From the NCBI RefSeq assembly GCF_010501095.1, contig NZ_QVMP01000008.1:171913-235912 (forward strand): 64,000 nt of DNA. The letters are read 5' to 3'. A program made the translations under genes and the position numbers. The notes beneath the pieces are model-generated. The model saw only the letters and a program-made list of their open reading frames with translations. It was not told where the DNA came from and made no database searches. This document shows, one piece after another, positions 35,428 to 44,301 of this stretch. Origin of the DNA: Dysgonomonas sp. 520. Its GTDB lineage: Bacteria; Bacteroidota; Bacteroidia; Bacteroidales; Dysgonomonadaceae. Positions within the stretch are counted from its first letter, which is position 1, and the number at the start of each line of letters is the position of its first letter.

Positions 35428-38400
35428 GCGCGAATCTTTGGAGCAGTTTATAAAAGAACAGCTCATCGGTCCTGGGGGATGCAAAGGCTTGTATTCTTTA
35501 AAGCCAAGTGCATCAGAGGATGAAAACTCAGAAGAATTGGGTGAAGTTGTAAGTACTACCCCAGGTTCTATTTATAGTTCTGCAATATTATTTCCTCCGA
35601 AGAAAGAAATTAAGACAGAAGGTTTCGTTGAGCAAGGAAATAGTATTGTGACAGAAACGATTGAAACTCCAAAGGACGGAAATGATCAAGGAACAGAGCT
35701 CGAAGAGATAACTGATACATCGCAGAATGACGATGAAGACTTAAATTCTTTAAGCAGAAGATTCCCGTCTTCTATGGGCGTTTCTTGTTGTTTGGACTCG
35801 GGCTTCTCCAATGACAACGATTTGAAAATTATAGTTTCAGGTCGGTATTATACTAAAGTAGAACAGTACACGCGCTTAGAAGTCATTGTTGAAGAACAGG
35901 AAGAGTTTGAATCCTTCTTCAAAAAAAATGCGGATGTATTTAATGAATTGTTTGTTTTAGAAGGCAACAAACTATCATTACGTCACACTATTCCACAATC
36001 TCAACTATCATCATACAAAGAAAATCTTCGAGCACTAAACATCAAGATAACTGCTGAGATAGCACAGAACCCTGACGGAAGTGTTGACCCAATCTTTGCC
36101 GATGTCACCTTTAAAGAGCAGTATAGGTATTTTAGTTCCTATAAAGAGAGATTGTTTAAGAATCTTTCATCGTTGAAAGGCTCGGATTCATATTTAACAG
36201 TACATGAAGCTGAAGTAATAAAGAAACGAATAGAAGTAATTGAAAGAAACGAAACTTTCTTCTCTTATATAGAAGATCTAATTGCAATTTGTGATAGCCG
36301 CAATTTTGGATATTGGGTCGAACATCCTTTTGAGAAAGAATTGAACTTGAGATCCTTAAATTTCCATATCTCCACAGAGGATGGAAAGGTTATTTATTCA
36401 CCACAAAAGAACGATTGTCTCAAAAATATTATTTCCTTAAATATAAATGAATCAGAAACACTTTCACTCTCCGTATGGTTGCAGTTGATAAAAATAAAGG
36501 ATGATAGAACCTATCTGAAGATTCTGTTAAACAACTCATCAACAGAAGTAAACACAGATGAACAGCATTATTATTCCATTGTTTCAGAAATAGTAAACGA
36601 AAGATGTTTTTTTGGAGTAAAGGTTGATGCAAGTAGTAAGCATCTGTGTCAATACAAAAGCGTCTCTTCTGGTAGTCTCGACGATGAAGAAGCCCACAAG
36701 CTAAACTTTTTGTATAGGAATATTGAAGATTACGGTGTCGGTCATCTTTGTTCTGTTGATTGGAATAAAGATGACAAAGGATTAATGCATGTATACTCTG
36801 AATTTATGCCAAGTATAGAAAGTCCAGATGTTGAACCTGTTCCAAGAGATAAATCATGCGAGAATGTAGAACAGGATGATGTTATCTTACCAAAGGCTTA
36901 TCTGGATTTGGAGAGTTCACAATGTCTCCAGTTTAAATGGCTCTCTTTCTTATCTCCTACATCAGACACCGAAATTCTTAATAATCTTCTTGGCTTTTTA
37001 GATTCATACAAGTCGTGGATTCAAACGCAGCGATACTATATCAATAGTTTGGATGATAAAGAAATGGCATTGCAAAATGTAAAAGATTGTGAGGTTGATT
37101 ACGAAAGAATGAAGGCAAATGTGATTGAATTCTTGACTGATTCATCAAAAATGAAAGCTTTTAGAGTAATGAATGCCACAATGTTTATGCAGTTGTGGCA
37201 TAATAAAAAAGATAATCAGAAGCAGATTTGTGAAGATGAAACGGAACTGAATTTTGAATTTTATCAGAAAGCAACAGATGACATATTTCCTGGAGTTGAA
37301 CATGCTGCATGGCGACCATTCCAGTTAGCTTTTATCTTATTAAACTTTGATGGTATCTTCAAAAGCCAGAATGATCTATCATGGTCAAAAAGGAATGAAC
37401 TAGTTGATTTGGTTTGGTTCCCAACGGGTGGCGGTAAAACTGAAGCATACTTAGGTCTTATTGCCCTTACAATAATCAATAGGCGATTAACCAAAGGTGA
37501 AGCTGGTTATGGCGTAACTGCAATAATGAGATATACGCTTCGGTTGTTGACAACACAACAATTCCAACGAGCATTGCGGCTGATTCTTGCTTTGGAACAG
37601 GTTCGTCTTTGGGAACTTGATAATTGCAAACTTGGAGATGAAGAAATCTCTATTGGATTGTTTGTGGGAGACCAGTCTTTGCCTAATTCTTTGGATGGTC
37701 TAAAAGACGAATTAAGAAAGAATTGGGAGAGTCGGACAGAAACAAACAATAATAGCAAAATACCATTGGACTTATGTCCTTGGTGTGGATCTAAATTGAA
37801 ACATCAAATAGATAGAAGTGGGGTGAAATTTTACTGCGAAAACCCATATTGTACATTTGATGTAGTAAATGCTGTCATACCTGTTAGATTGTGCGATGAT
37901 GATATATACAAAAAACCTCCAACGTTGCTATTCGGAACTGTGGATAAGTTTGCACAACTTGCTCACAAAGTTAACACCGGAGGAAATAGGACTAATAAAG
38001 ATTCAAGACGATTATTCGGACGCGGTGAAAATTGGAATAAGTTAACCCCAGACCTTATCATCCAAGATGAGCTACATTTACTGTTAGGTCCTTTAGGTTC
38101 TGCTGTGAGCTTGTTTGAATGTGCTATCGACCAACTTTGTACAAGGAACGAAAACGGACAGACTATTAGACCGAAAATTATTTCTTCTACAGCGACAACA
38201 CGTAATACAGCATTGCAAGTTCGTGCTTTGTACGATAGAGGAATAAGTATATTCCCTAAAAATGGAATTGACTACGATGACTCGTTCTTTGCGTTCTACA
38301 AACGCAGTAAGATGGCTGGCGACAAAGACTGGTCGTTTGATTCAAAACGCAAATATATTGGTGTGATGCCAACAGGCAGAACACAAATGACCACACAGAT

Positions 38401-39502
38401 GAGGCTTGCAGCCATTCTGTTTGTACATCGTGCAATATTTGAGAAAGAAAATTTGGCAAAGTTGAATGATGAGGATTTCATCAAAGCTGCCGACTATTAT
38501 TTTACCACTATTTCATACTTCAATAGCTTGAAAGAGGTGGGTAAAACAGATGCGCAGTTCTACATGGAATTTACTAAATACACACGAAGACTTTTCAAAC
38601 GTGTGATGCGCTACTCTAATATGCTTGAATCTCTTTATGCTTACAATGAAAGATTCTCAAAATCAGAATTGACAGGACGCCTTTCTGGAAATGAAGCTGT
38701 CGCAGCTTTGAATAAAGTTCAATCCGTGACTTGGAATCCGAAGCACCGGTTTCCATATCTCGATAAAGATGTTTGGCAACGACCTGAAAAGCCAGATGAT
38801 TTTATACTTGCAACAAACATGATTTCTGTTGGACTTGACGTGTCGAGATTCAATACTATCATAATAAATTCTATGCCGAGGAATATAGCTGAATACATTC
38901 AGGCAAGTTCACGAGTGGCGCGAAACAAAGAAGGTCTTGTGTTAACATTGCATAATCCTTTCCGCTCAAGAGACGTTTCTCACTTTGAAAAGTTTAGAGA
39001 GTTCCATGAGAAACTTTATTATTATGTAGAGCCAATATCTATTACTCCTTTTTCGCATAAATCAGTCGAAAAATATCTGCCACTATTCCTCGGTACTTAT
39101 ATCAGACATTTATATTCTGCTTTAGCAAATAATCAATCCGCTATCAATATTGATTCAGTTAAATCGGCTGATATAAAAAAGACTGTCAGAGTATATTTTG
39201 AAGAACGTCTTAAAAGAACTTTAAAACTGTCCGGCATAGAACGCGAGCTACTTACTCCAGATTTGTTTGAGTATATTTGTGCAATGGTACATGATATGCT
39301 TGATCAATGGCTGCAAAAGAAGGAAGACAATCAAGAACTAGTATATACAAAAAGAAAGGGTCAGTTCGGAGGGAACTTACAAGCCACGCCACTATACTCG
39401 TCTTCGGATGACTATGACGAAATGAGACTTCTGAATAAATGGAAAGTTCCTACAGCACTAAGACTACTTGAACCAGAAGCTGTTATCCACATTGTAAAAT
39501 AG
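35414..39502 (+). CDS. drmA: DISARM helicase DrmA
   Basis: The 1362-aa SF2 helicase has a long N-terminal region, Walker A in LVWFPTGGGKTEAYLG (about residues 665-680), a four-cysteine zinc ribbon (C-P-W-C-G ... C-E-N-P-Y-C, about 788-815), a DExH box as I-I-Q-D-E-L-H-L-L (about 885), SSTATTRN (about 930) and motifs V-VI in NMISVGLDVSRFNTIIINSM and Y-I-Q-A-S-S-R-V-A-R (about 1135-1170). The PTGGGKTEAY and QDELHLL forms are characteristic of DrmA. In DISARM, DrmA works with DrmB to restrict incoming phage DNA. Confidence 0.88.
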   Translation: MIKTKRESLEQFIKEQLIGPGGCKGLYSLKPSASEDENSEELGEVVSTTPGSIYSSAILFPPKKEIKTEGFVEQGNSIVTETIETPKDGNDQGTELEEITDTSQNDDEDLNSLSRRFPSSMGVSCCLDSGFSNDNDLKIIVSGRYYTKVEQYTRLEVIVEEQEEFESFFKKNADVFNELFVLEGNKLSLRHTIPQSQLSSYKENLRALNIKITAEIAQNPDGSVDPIFADVTFKEQYRYFSSYKERLFKNLSSLKGSDSYLTVHEAEVIKKRIEVIERNETFFSYIEDLIAICDSRNFGYWVEHPFEKELNLRSLNFHISTEDGKVIYSPQKNDCLKNIISLNINESETLSLSVWLQLIKIKDDRTYLKILLNNSSTEVNTDEQHYYSIVSEIVNERCFFGVKVDASSKHLCQYKSVSSGSLDDEEAHKLNFLYRNIEDYGVGHLCSVDWNKDDKGLMHVYSEFMPSIESPDVEPVPRDKSCENVEQDDVILPKAYLDLESSQCLQFKWLSFLSPTSDTEILNNLLGFLDSYKSWIQTQRYYINSLDDKEMALQNVKDCEVDYERMKANVIEFLTDSSKMKAFRVMNATMFMQLWHNKKDNQKQICEDETELNFEFYQKATDDIFPGVEHAAWRPFQLAFILLNFDGIFKSQNDLSWSKRNELVDLVWFPTGGGKTEAYLGLIALTIINRRLTKGEAGYGVTAIMRYTLRLLTTQQFQRALRLILALEQVRLWELDNCKLGDEEISIGLFVGDQSLPNSLDGLKDELRKNWESRTETNNNSKIPLDLCPWCGSKLKHQIDRSGVKFYCENPYCTFDVVNAVIPVRLCDDDIYKKPPTLLFGTVDKFAQLAHKVNTGGNRTNKDSRRLFGRGENWNKLTPDLIIQDELHLLLGPLGSAVSLFECAIDQLCTRNENGQTIRPKIISSTATTRNTALQVRALYDRGISIFPKNGIDYDDSFFAFYKRSKMAGDKDWSFDSKRKYIGVMPTGRTQMTTQMRLAAILFVHRAIFEKENLAKLNDEDFIKAADYYFTTISYFNSLKEVGKTDAQFYMEFTKYTRRLFKRVMRYSNMLESLYAYNERFSKSELTGRLSGNEAVAALNKVQSVTWNPKHRFPYLDKDVWQRPEKPDDFILATNMISVGLDVSRFNTIIINSMPRNIAEYIQASSRVARNKEGLVLTLHNPFRSRDVSHFEKFREFHEKLYYYVEPISITPFSHKSVEKYLPLFLGTYIRHLYSALANNQSAINIDSVKSADIKKTVRVYFEERLKRTLKLSGIERELLTPDLFEYICAMVHDMLDQWLQKKEDNQELVYTKRKGQFGGNLQATPLYSSSDDYDEMRLLNKWKVPTALRLLEPEAVIHIVK

Positions 39503-39509
39503 ATGCATT

Positions 39510-41645
39510 ATGGAAATCAATAATAAGAAACAATATAATCAGGGTATAGGCAAGTACAAGATTCTTTCTTCTACTGCTGGAGTTGGTGCATTGGTTACGA
39601 CTAAGTGGGGAGGCTTTGTCATGCCATTGAGTATTTCTGACTGGCAATTTGTAAAGACTCTTTCAGAAGAAATTAAGAAACCGGAAAATTCAAATCATAC
39701 ATTAGAACAACTTCAGGAACTGTCTGGTGTTGACATTATTGATGACTCAAGGTTTGTCGAGTTCTTGAAGCAGAAGAAACAACTTGCTGCATTAAAATGT
39801 TTTGTTGCGATTCCGCACATTCAGTTAGATAAGTTTAATCAAATTGATAAAGACGAACATCCTATATATAAGAAGAAACAAGAATCGGGAGTAGAATTAA
39901 AAGATGAAATGTTCATTATTCCTGCCATAAACTTTCCCAAATGGTTTATATCAAACAATTTTGATATGAAACCTATCGAAGAGTGGGAGGAAATCTGGAA
40001 AGCAAAAAGATGTAATGACGGTAAAATAGATTTTTTTGCTCCGCCAAGAGATCCGAATAAAAAGACATATCGTACTTTTAAGAATCCTATGTTGAATGAC
40101 AAAACTATTTATGGATTGCTAAAACCAGTTCCTATGGTTTTGATTTGTCCTAACGGTCACATCTCAGATATTCCATGGTACCAGTATTTCTGTGCAAGAC
40201 TGGCTAACGAAAAGATAGACAAACTAGAGGGTTTTGACTTATTCAATTATGAATGTGAGCCTTGTTCCAATGCACCTGATGGACATCATCAACTACAATG
40301 GATTACCAACCGTAATCAGGGTGAATCTTGGGGAACGTTAAAATGTGGATGTTGCAATGGTAAAGTCAGCCTTGCGGGTATCATGAACATAAAGCCATTC
40401 TGTCGAGGTGAACGACCATGGGACTCTGAAAATAGACGAGAAATTTGTATTACTGGTCATAATCGCAACATCATGCAAATGGTTTTGGTTACCAGTAACA
40501 GCATTTATTATGCAAACAGTTTGAGTAGTCTTTATATTCCTAACGAGTATATCGAGAAGCCCGAAGGACAGTTGACTCCTGAAGCTAATAAGATGCTGCA
40601 AAAAATATTGGATAAGATTTTCCCAAGATATGAACGCCGTAGTGAATCTCCTTCAAAAGAAGACTTCTGGAGAAAGATGTTTGATGAAGGTGATACACTT
40701 AGAGATGCCGCAGAAGATGACGAAATAGAGCTTACAAATAATGATTGGGATGTACTGAAACAATCGTTTATATACCCGGAAGAAACTGAAGATGTTGATG
40801 TTTTGGCAACATATCGATATAACGAATACCAAGTGTTTGCTAAGAACTCATCGACACCAGGAAATAAGCCTGGGTTGCACTTTGAGAATATTATTCTTCC
40901 TGATAGTCTTAAAAGTTACTTTACGAAGATTCAAAAGGTGGATACCTTAGCTGTGACCTCTACTCAACTTGGATTTAGTAGAGTATCTATGCCTTCCGCC
41001 AAAATAGTTGGCGGAAAAGTAATCTATCCTGACGATCAAATAAAGCCAATATTTACATGTAACAAAGAAGAAGTCCTTGTACTACCAGCAAACCAACTGT
41101 TTGGTGAGGGGATCTTCTTTATGTTTGACGAATCCAAAGTGAATCAATGGGTTATCAGCCACAACTTAGAAAAACATTTTCAATGCAATCTCAATGAGGA
41201 TGATATGGGAAAATTCATGTCTGATGAAATGGAACAATACGGTAGAGCACGCTTCTACCTTCTTCATACTTTCTCACACATCTTAATGAAGGAGTTGGAG
41301 TTTTCTTGTGGTTATCCAACTGCAAGCCTGAACGAACGCCTCTATTATTCTGACAAAATGTGTGGTGTACTTATCTACACTGCCGATGGAGCAGAAGGCA
41401 GTATGGGTGGACTGGTTTGGCAAGCTCAACCGCATTTGTTAGAGCGCATCATAAAGACGGCTATGAATCGTGCACTAAATTGTTCATCGGATCCAATGTG
41501 CTGGGAAAACGAAGATGGTTTAAATAGAGCATCATGCTTTTCCTGTACTATGGTTTCCGAAACATCCTGTGAACAACGTAACCTCGGTCTTGACCGCCGA
41601 GCATTAATAGATCCTAAATTTGGTTATTTCAAGAATTTGATATGA
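39510..41645 (+). CDS. drmB: DISARM protein DrmB (DUF1998)
   Basis: The 711-aa protein carries cysteine clusters (ICPNGHISDIPWYQYFC near residue 213, C-E-P-C, C-G-C-C) and a DUF1998 region with HTFSHILMKELEFSCGYPTA and I-Y-T-A-D-G-A-E-G-S-M-G-G-L (about 588-645). A terminal zinc-binding set C-S-S-D-P-M-C ... C-F-S-C ... C-E-Q-R-N follows. CPNGH-x-x-x-x-PW and the DUF1998 block are typical of DrmB, the DrmA partner. The gene starts 7 bp after drmA and overlaps the next gene by ATGA. Confidence 0.88.
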   Translation: MEINNKKQYNQGIGKYKILSSTAGVGALVTTKWGGFVMPLSISDWQFVKTLSEEIKKPENSNHTLEQLQELSGVDIIDDSRFVEFLKQKKQLAALKCFVAIPHIQLDKFNQIDKDEHPIYKKKQESGVELKDEMFIIPAINFPKWFISNNFDMKPIEEWEEIWKAKRCNDGKIDFFAPPRDPNKKTYRTFKNPMLNDKTIYGLLKPVPMVLICPNGHISDIPWYQYFCARLANEKIDKLEGFDLFNYECEPCSNAPDGHHQLQWITNRNQGESWGTLKCGCCNGKVSLAGIMNIKPFCRGERPWDSENRREICITGHNRNIMQMVLVTSNSIYYANSLSSLYIPNEYIEKPEGQLTPEANKMLQKILDKIFPRYERRSESPSKEDFWRKMFDEGDTLRDAAEDDEIELTNNDWDVLKQSFIYPEETEDVDVLATYRYNEYQVFAKNSSTPGNKPGLHFENIILPDSLKSYFTKIQKVDTLAVTSTQLGFSRVSMPSAKIVGGKVIYPDDQIKPIFTCNKEEVLVLPANQLFGEGIFFMFDESKVNQWVISHNLEKHFQCNLNEDDMGKFMSDEMEQYGRARFYLLHTFSHILMKELEFSCGYPTASLNERLYYSDKMCGVLIYTADGAEGSMGGLVWQAQPHLLERIIKTAMNRALNCSSDPMCWENEDGLNRASCFSCTMVSETSCEQRNLGLDRRALIDPKFGYFKNLI

Positions 41646-42058
41646 GCTTAGACATATACTTTTTCAAAAAAGGCTTTGACATTCAGAAAAGCAGAGCGGA
41701 CATAGATGCCACTTATACGAAGTTGCAAGCCATAAAAGATGAACTGGAGCAACTCGAAGGTGATTATAAGGAAGCAACGCTATCCAATCTCAATGTTACC
41801 CATAATCTCAACAATATGGCTAAGGCAGTCGGATTGTACAAAGTTTTATGGAGACCGGAGGAGGTTGGGATTACTACAGCTTCTCAAATGATTGTGCCAC
41901 TCGAAAAAGGGATTAAAGAACTAACTGCAAATCCGAAGAAATACAAAGCATTTAACCCTCCTAATGGCTGGGGAGATTATGATATCTTTGTAGATTTCTG
42001 TGAATCGGTGTTGCGTGATTGTCGTGAATATCCTGATGCAACTATTGAAGCGGGTTGA
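41642..42058 (+). CDS. 138-aa protein of unknown function closing the DISARM-like operon
   Basis: The start overlaps the drmB stop (ATGA at 41642). The 138-aa protein has an N-terminal coiled-coil-like stretch and the segments VTHNLNNMAKAVGLYKVLWR, P-E-E-V-G-I-T-T-A-S-Q and FNPPNGWGDYDIFVDF with C-R-E-Y-P-D-A. I recall similar small proteins in phage and plasmid genomes, without known function. The strict coupling to drmB suggests a role in the system; it is not DrmC, which is a phospholipase-D-fold protein with HxK motifs that are absent here. Confidence 0.65.
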   Translation: MSLDIYFFKKGFDIQKSRADIDATYTKLQAIKDELEQLEGDYKEATLSNLNVTHNLNNMAKAVGLYKVLWRPEEVGITTASQMIVPLEKGIKELTANPKKYKAFNPPNGWGDYDIFVDFCESVLRDCREYPDATIEAG

Positions 42059-42150
42059 TAATCAAAACGGTGGTGGTCAGAAAACGAACAAACTGCCAAA
42101 AGCGATTAAAAACGATAATCTGACCGATGTTTTCTATATGTAAATCAGAT

Positions 42151-42220
42151 ACCATATTTGTACCATAAAAACGCAACTAATTGATATTCAAATACAGTTT
42201 CTTTTGAAGAAGTGAAGTAA
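42151..42220 (+). repeat. Right end of the element: arm-like sites and attR core
   Basis: ACCATATTTGTACCAT at 42151-42166 shares 11-12-bp motifs with the left end (19926-19943), in the same orientation. The 19-bp attachment core TTTTGAAGAAGTGAAGTAA occupies 42202-42220. A GGTCAG/CTGACC inverted repeat lies slightly upstream at 42075-42125. Confidence 0.75.
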
Positions 42221-42245
42221 TTCTGGATTACTTTAGATAAATATG

Positions 42246-42290
42246 TAAAAGAGAGGTTATCTGTGTCATGCAGATAATCTCTTTTTTGTT
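42246..42290 (+). terminator. Displaced native dnaK terminator
   Basis: AGAGAGGTTATCTG followed by a short loop and CAGATAATCTCTTTTTT forms a good hairpin with a T-run. It lies 26 bp past attR, where it would have followed dnaK before the island inserted. The gene upstream is now the terminal gene of the island. Confidence 0.75.
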
Positions 42291-42322
42291 TACTTTTGTA
42301 GACGCATTGGAAAAAAACAACA

Positions 42323-43144
42323 ATGAAACGAATACTACTCACCATTTTCACATTTACATTATTGATAAAGATACCAATTATGCAAGCTCAAGAAAAAGAA
42401 ACAAAAATTCTGATCGAAACAAGTCTTGGTGATATAACCATCAAATTATACAACGACACCCCACTCCATCGCGACAACTTTATAAAACTGGAGCAAGATG
42501 GAACATACGACGGATTATTATTTCACCGTGTTATTAAAGACTTCATGATACAAGGAGGCGATACTTCATCGAAAGACGCTCCACTGAATACGCAATTGGG
42601 CGAAGGTGATTTAGGCTACACTGTTCCGGCAGAATTTATATACCCAAAACTGTTCCACAAAAAAGGAGCTTTATCCGCCGCACGTACAGGTGACGATGTG
42701 AATCCGGAAAAAGAATCCTCTGCTTCTCAATTCTATATTGTGACGGGAAAAATTTTCACAAGTCAGGAGTTGGATATGATGGAAAAAAACCGTTTCGAAA
42801 GATTGAAGCAATCTATCATAAATCGTCTGCAATCGGACAATAAAGAAAAGGTTAAAGAGTTATATAAAACAGGCGACAGGGCAAAGCTTACCGAGTTTAG
42901 AGAACAAATTGTTGCAGAAGCAGAGACAGAAGCCAAAAACAGGCAAGCGGAAGCTCTCTTCACCGAAGAACAACGGAACATATACACAACCATCGGAGGA
43001 ACTCCTCATCTGGATGGTTCGTATACTGTGTATGGAGAAGTGACTGATGGAATGGACGTTGTGGATAAAATTCAGAATCAGGAAACAAATTACAATGATC
43101 GCCCTCTGACAAATATCTCCATGAAAATGAGAATAATTGAATAA
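42323..43144 (+). CDS. Secreted cyclophilin-type peptidyl-prolyl isomerase
   Basis: The 273-aa protein has a signal peptide (to about residue 22, MQAQE) and a cyclophilin domain: IETSLGDITIKLYNDTPLHR, GLLFHRVIKDFMIQGGD (about residues 64-80) and S-A-S-Q-F-Y-I-V-T (about 133-141). A helical insertion of about 70 residues (about 145-215) precedes the last strand motif GGTPHLDGSYTVYGEV. It should assist protein folding in the periplasm. It was the native neighbour of dnaK before the island inserted. Confidence 0.93.
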   Translation: MKRILLTIFTFTLLIKIPIMQAQEKETKILIETSLGDITIKLYNDTPLHRDNFIKLEQDGTYDGLLFHRVIKDFMIQGGDTSSKDAPLNTQLGEGDLGYTVPAEFIYPKLFHKKGALSAARTGDDVNPEKESSASQFYIVTGKIFTSQELDMMEKNRFERLKQSIINRLQSDNKEKVKELYKTGDRAKLTEFREQIVAEAETEAKNRQAEALFTEEQRNIYTTIGGTPHLDGSYTVYGEVTDGMDVVDKIQNQETNYNDRPLTNISMKMRIIE

Positions 43145-43151
43145 TAAGAAA

Positions 43152-43655
43152 ATGATAGATTTAATTATTGGGAAGACAGAGCACATCCCGATTATACAAG
43201 ATATTGCAAACAAAACATGGCATATTACGTATGGTAATATCCTGACCAAAGAGCAATCGGAATATATGCTTGACATGATGTATAGCGACAAGTCTTTGCT
43301 TGAGCAGATGCAAAACGGTCAACATTTCTTTTTAGCAAAATCTCCCTATACGGGAAATATTATGGGATTCGTTTCATACGAGTTCAATTATAAAGGACAG
43401 AACAAAACCAAACTTCACAAGTTATACGTTTTGCCTGAAAGTCAAGGAAGTGGATTAGGTAAGATATTGATAAACGCAGTTGTGGAAAAAGCTCGTGAAC
43501 ACAATAGTTCTGCCGTATCGCTGAATATGAACAGAAATAATAAGGCTCTGGATTTTTATAAACGCATGGGGTTTGAAATTGCGGGAGAGGAAGATATAAA
43601 TATCGGAAACGGATATTTAATGGAAGATTATATTTTTGAGAAGGTTATAAAATAA
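43152..43655 (+). CDS. GNAT-family N-acetyltransferase
   Basis: The ATG at 43152 gives 167 aa; an in-frame TTG at 43137 overlapping the previous stop is less likely. The acetyl-CoA-binding motif is KLYVLPESQGSGLGKILINA (about residues 93-112) and the C-terminal N-M-N-R-N-N-K-A-L-D-F-Y-K-R-M-G-F is typical of GNAT enzymes. Substrate is not evident. It begins 7 bp after the cyclophilin stop and ends 7 bp before the HAD gene, suggesting one transcript. Confidence 0.9.
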   Translation: MIDLIIGKTEHIPIIQDIANKTWHITYGNILTKEQSEYMLDMMYSDKSLLEQMQNGQHFFLAKSPYTGNIMGFVSYEFNYKGQNKTKLHKLYVLPESQGSGLGKILINAVVEKAREHNSSAVSLNMNRNNKALDFYKRMGFEIAGEEDINIGNGYLMEDYIFEKVIK

Positions 43656-43662
43656 AGAAATA

Positions 43663-44301
43663 ATGAATAAAGATATTTGCGTCCTGTTCGATATGGACGG
43701 CGTCATGATAGACACCGAAACTCAGTACGATGTGATATGGAAACATCTGGGTGATAAGTATAATGCTGGTATTGAAAACTTTGAGAAGGTTATAAAAGGC
43801 ACAACCCTGCCCAATATCCTGAAAAAATATTTCTCACATTTGAACGAAAATGAACTGAAAAGTCTGGAAGATGAACTTGACAAGTTTGAAGCATCCATGA
43901 AATTTCCCGAAATACCAGGATCAGTAGCTTTTGTCAAATCATTGAAGGATGCAGGATTTAAGGTGGGTTTGGTTACCAGTTCTACCAACACGAAGATGAT
44001 AGGCGTAAATAAAGAAAAACGGTTCGATATGCTCTTCGATACAATTGTCTCTGCCGAAAGGGTTGTAAAAGGCAAACCCGATCCCGAGTGTTTTCTTTTG
44101 GCAGCTAAAGATTCACACGCCGATCCTCAAAACTGCATTGTGTTCGAAGATTCGTTCGCAGGCATTGAGGCCGCAACCAAAGCGGGCATGACTGTGATTG
44201 GCGTATCAACAACAAACAGTGTTGAATCACTGAAAGATAAATGCGCAAAAGTGATTCCGAACTTTGAAGAACTTTCTATCAACGATTTACTTGTCTTATA
44301 A
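43663..44301 (+). CDS. HAD-superfamily phosphatase (phosphoglucomutase-like subgroup)
   Basis: The 212-aa protein begins with motif I FDMDGVMIDTE (nucleophile Asp about 9 and Asp 11), followed by a helical cap. Motif II is GLVTSSTN (about 105), motif III lysine is in V-V-K-G-K-P-D-P (about 140), and motif IV is V-F-E-D-S-F-A-G-I-E-A (about 163). It belongs to the beta-phosphoglucomutase/YcjU-like group; the natural substrate is unknown. Its stop overlaps the start of the NUDIX gene at 44301. Confidence 0.92.
   Translation: MNKDICVLFDMDGVMIDTETQYDVIWKHLGDKYNAGIENFEKVIKGTTLPNILKKYFSHLNENELKSLEDELDKFEASMKFPEIPGSVAFVKSLKDAGFKVGLVTSSTNTKMIGVNKEKRFDMLFDTIVSAERVVKGKPDPECFLLAAKDSHADPQNCIVFEDSFAGIEAATKAGMTVIGVSTTNSVESLKDKCAKVIPNFEELSINDLLVL

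Larger units (their letters stand above)
19789..42220 (+). mobile_element. Integrative mobilizable element carrying defence genes
   Basis: The element is bounded by perfect direct repeats TTTTGAAGAAGTGAAGTAA at 19789-19807 (dnaK end) and 42202-42220. It contains a tyrosine integrase next to the left end, BtgA/BtgB-type mobilization genes and replication-type genes, but no type IV secretion genes, so it should depend on a helper element for transfer. Cargo comprises a DUF262/DUF1524 restriction protein, an AbiE pair and a DISARM-like operon. The native dnaK terminator now lies beyond the right repeat. Boundaries rest on the repeat; excision has not been shown. Confidence 0.9.

Noticed and set aside
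35414..41645. Druantia-type DruE or Dpd-system interpretation of the helicase/DUF1998 pair
   Set aside because: Druantia has helicase and DUF1998 parts in one very long protein, and Dpd needs a DpdA transglycosylase; here they are separate proteins with DrmA and DrmB motifs in DISARM order.
19808..42220. Self-transmissible integrative conjugative element
   Set aside because: No VirB4, TraG/VirD4 or other secretion genes are present; only mobilization genes were found.
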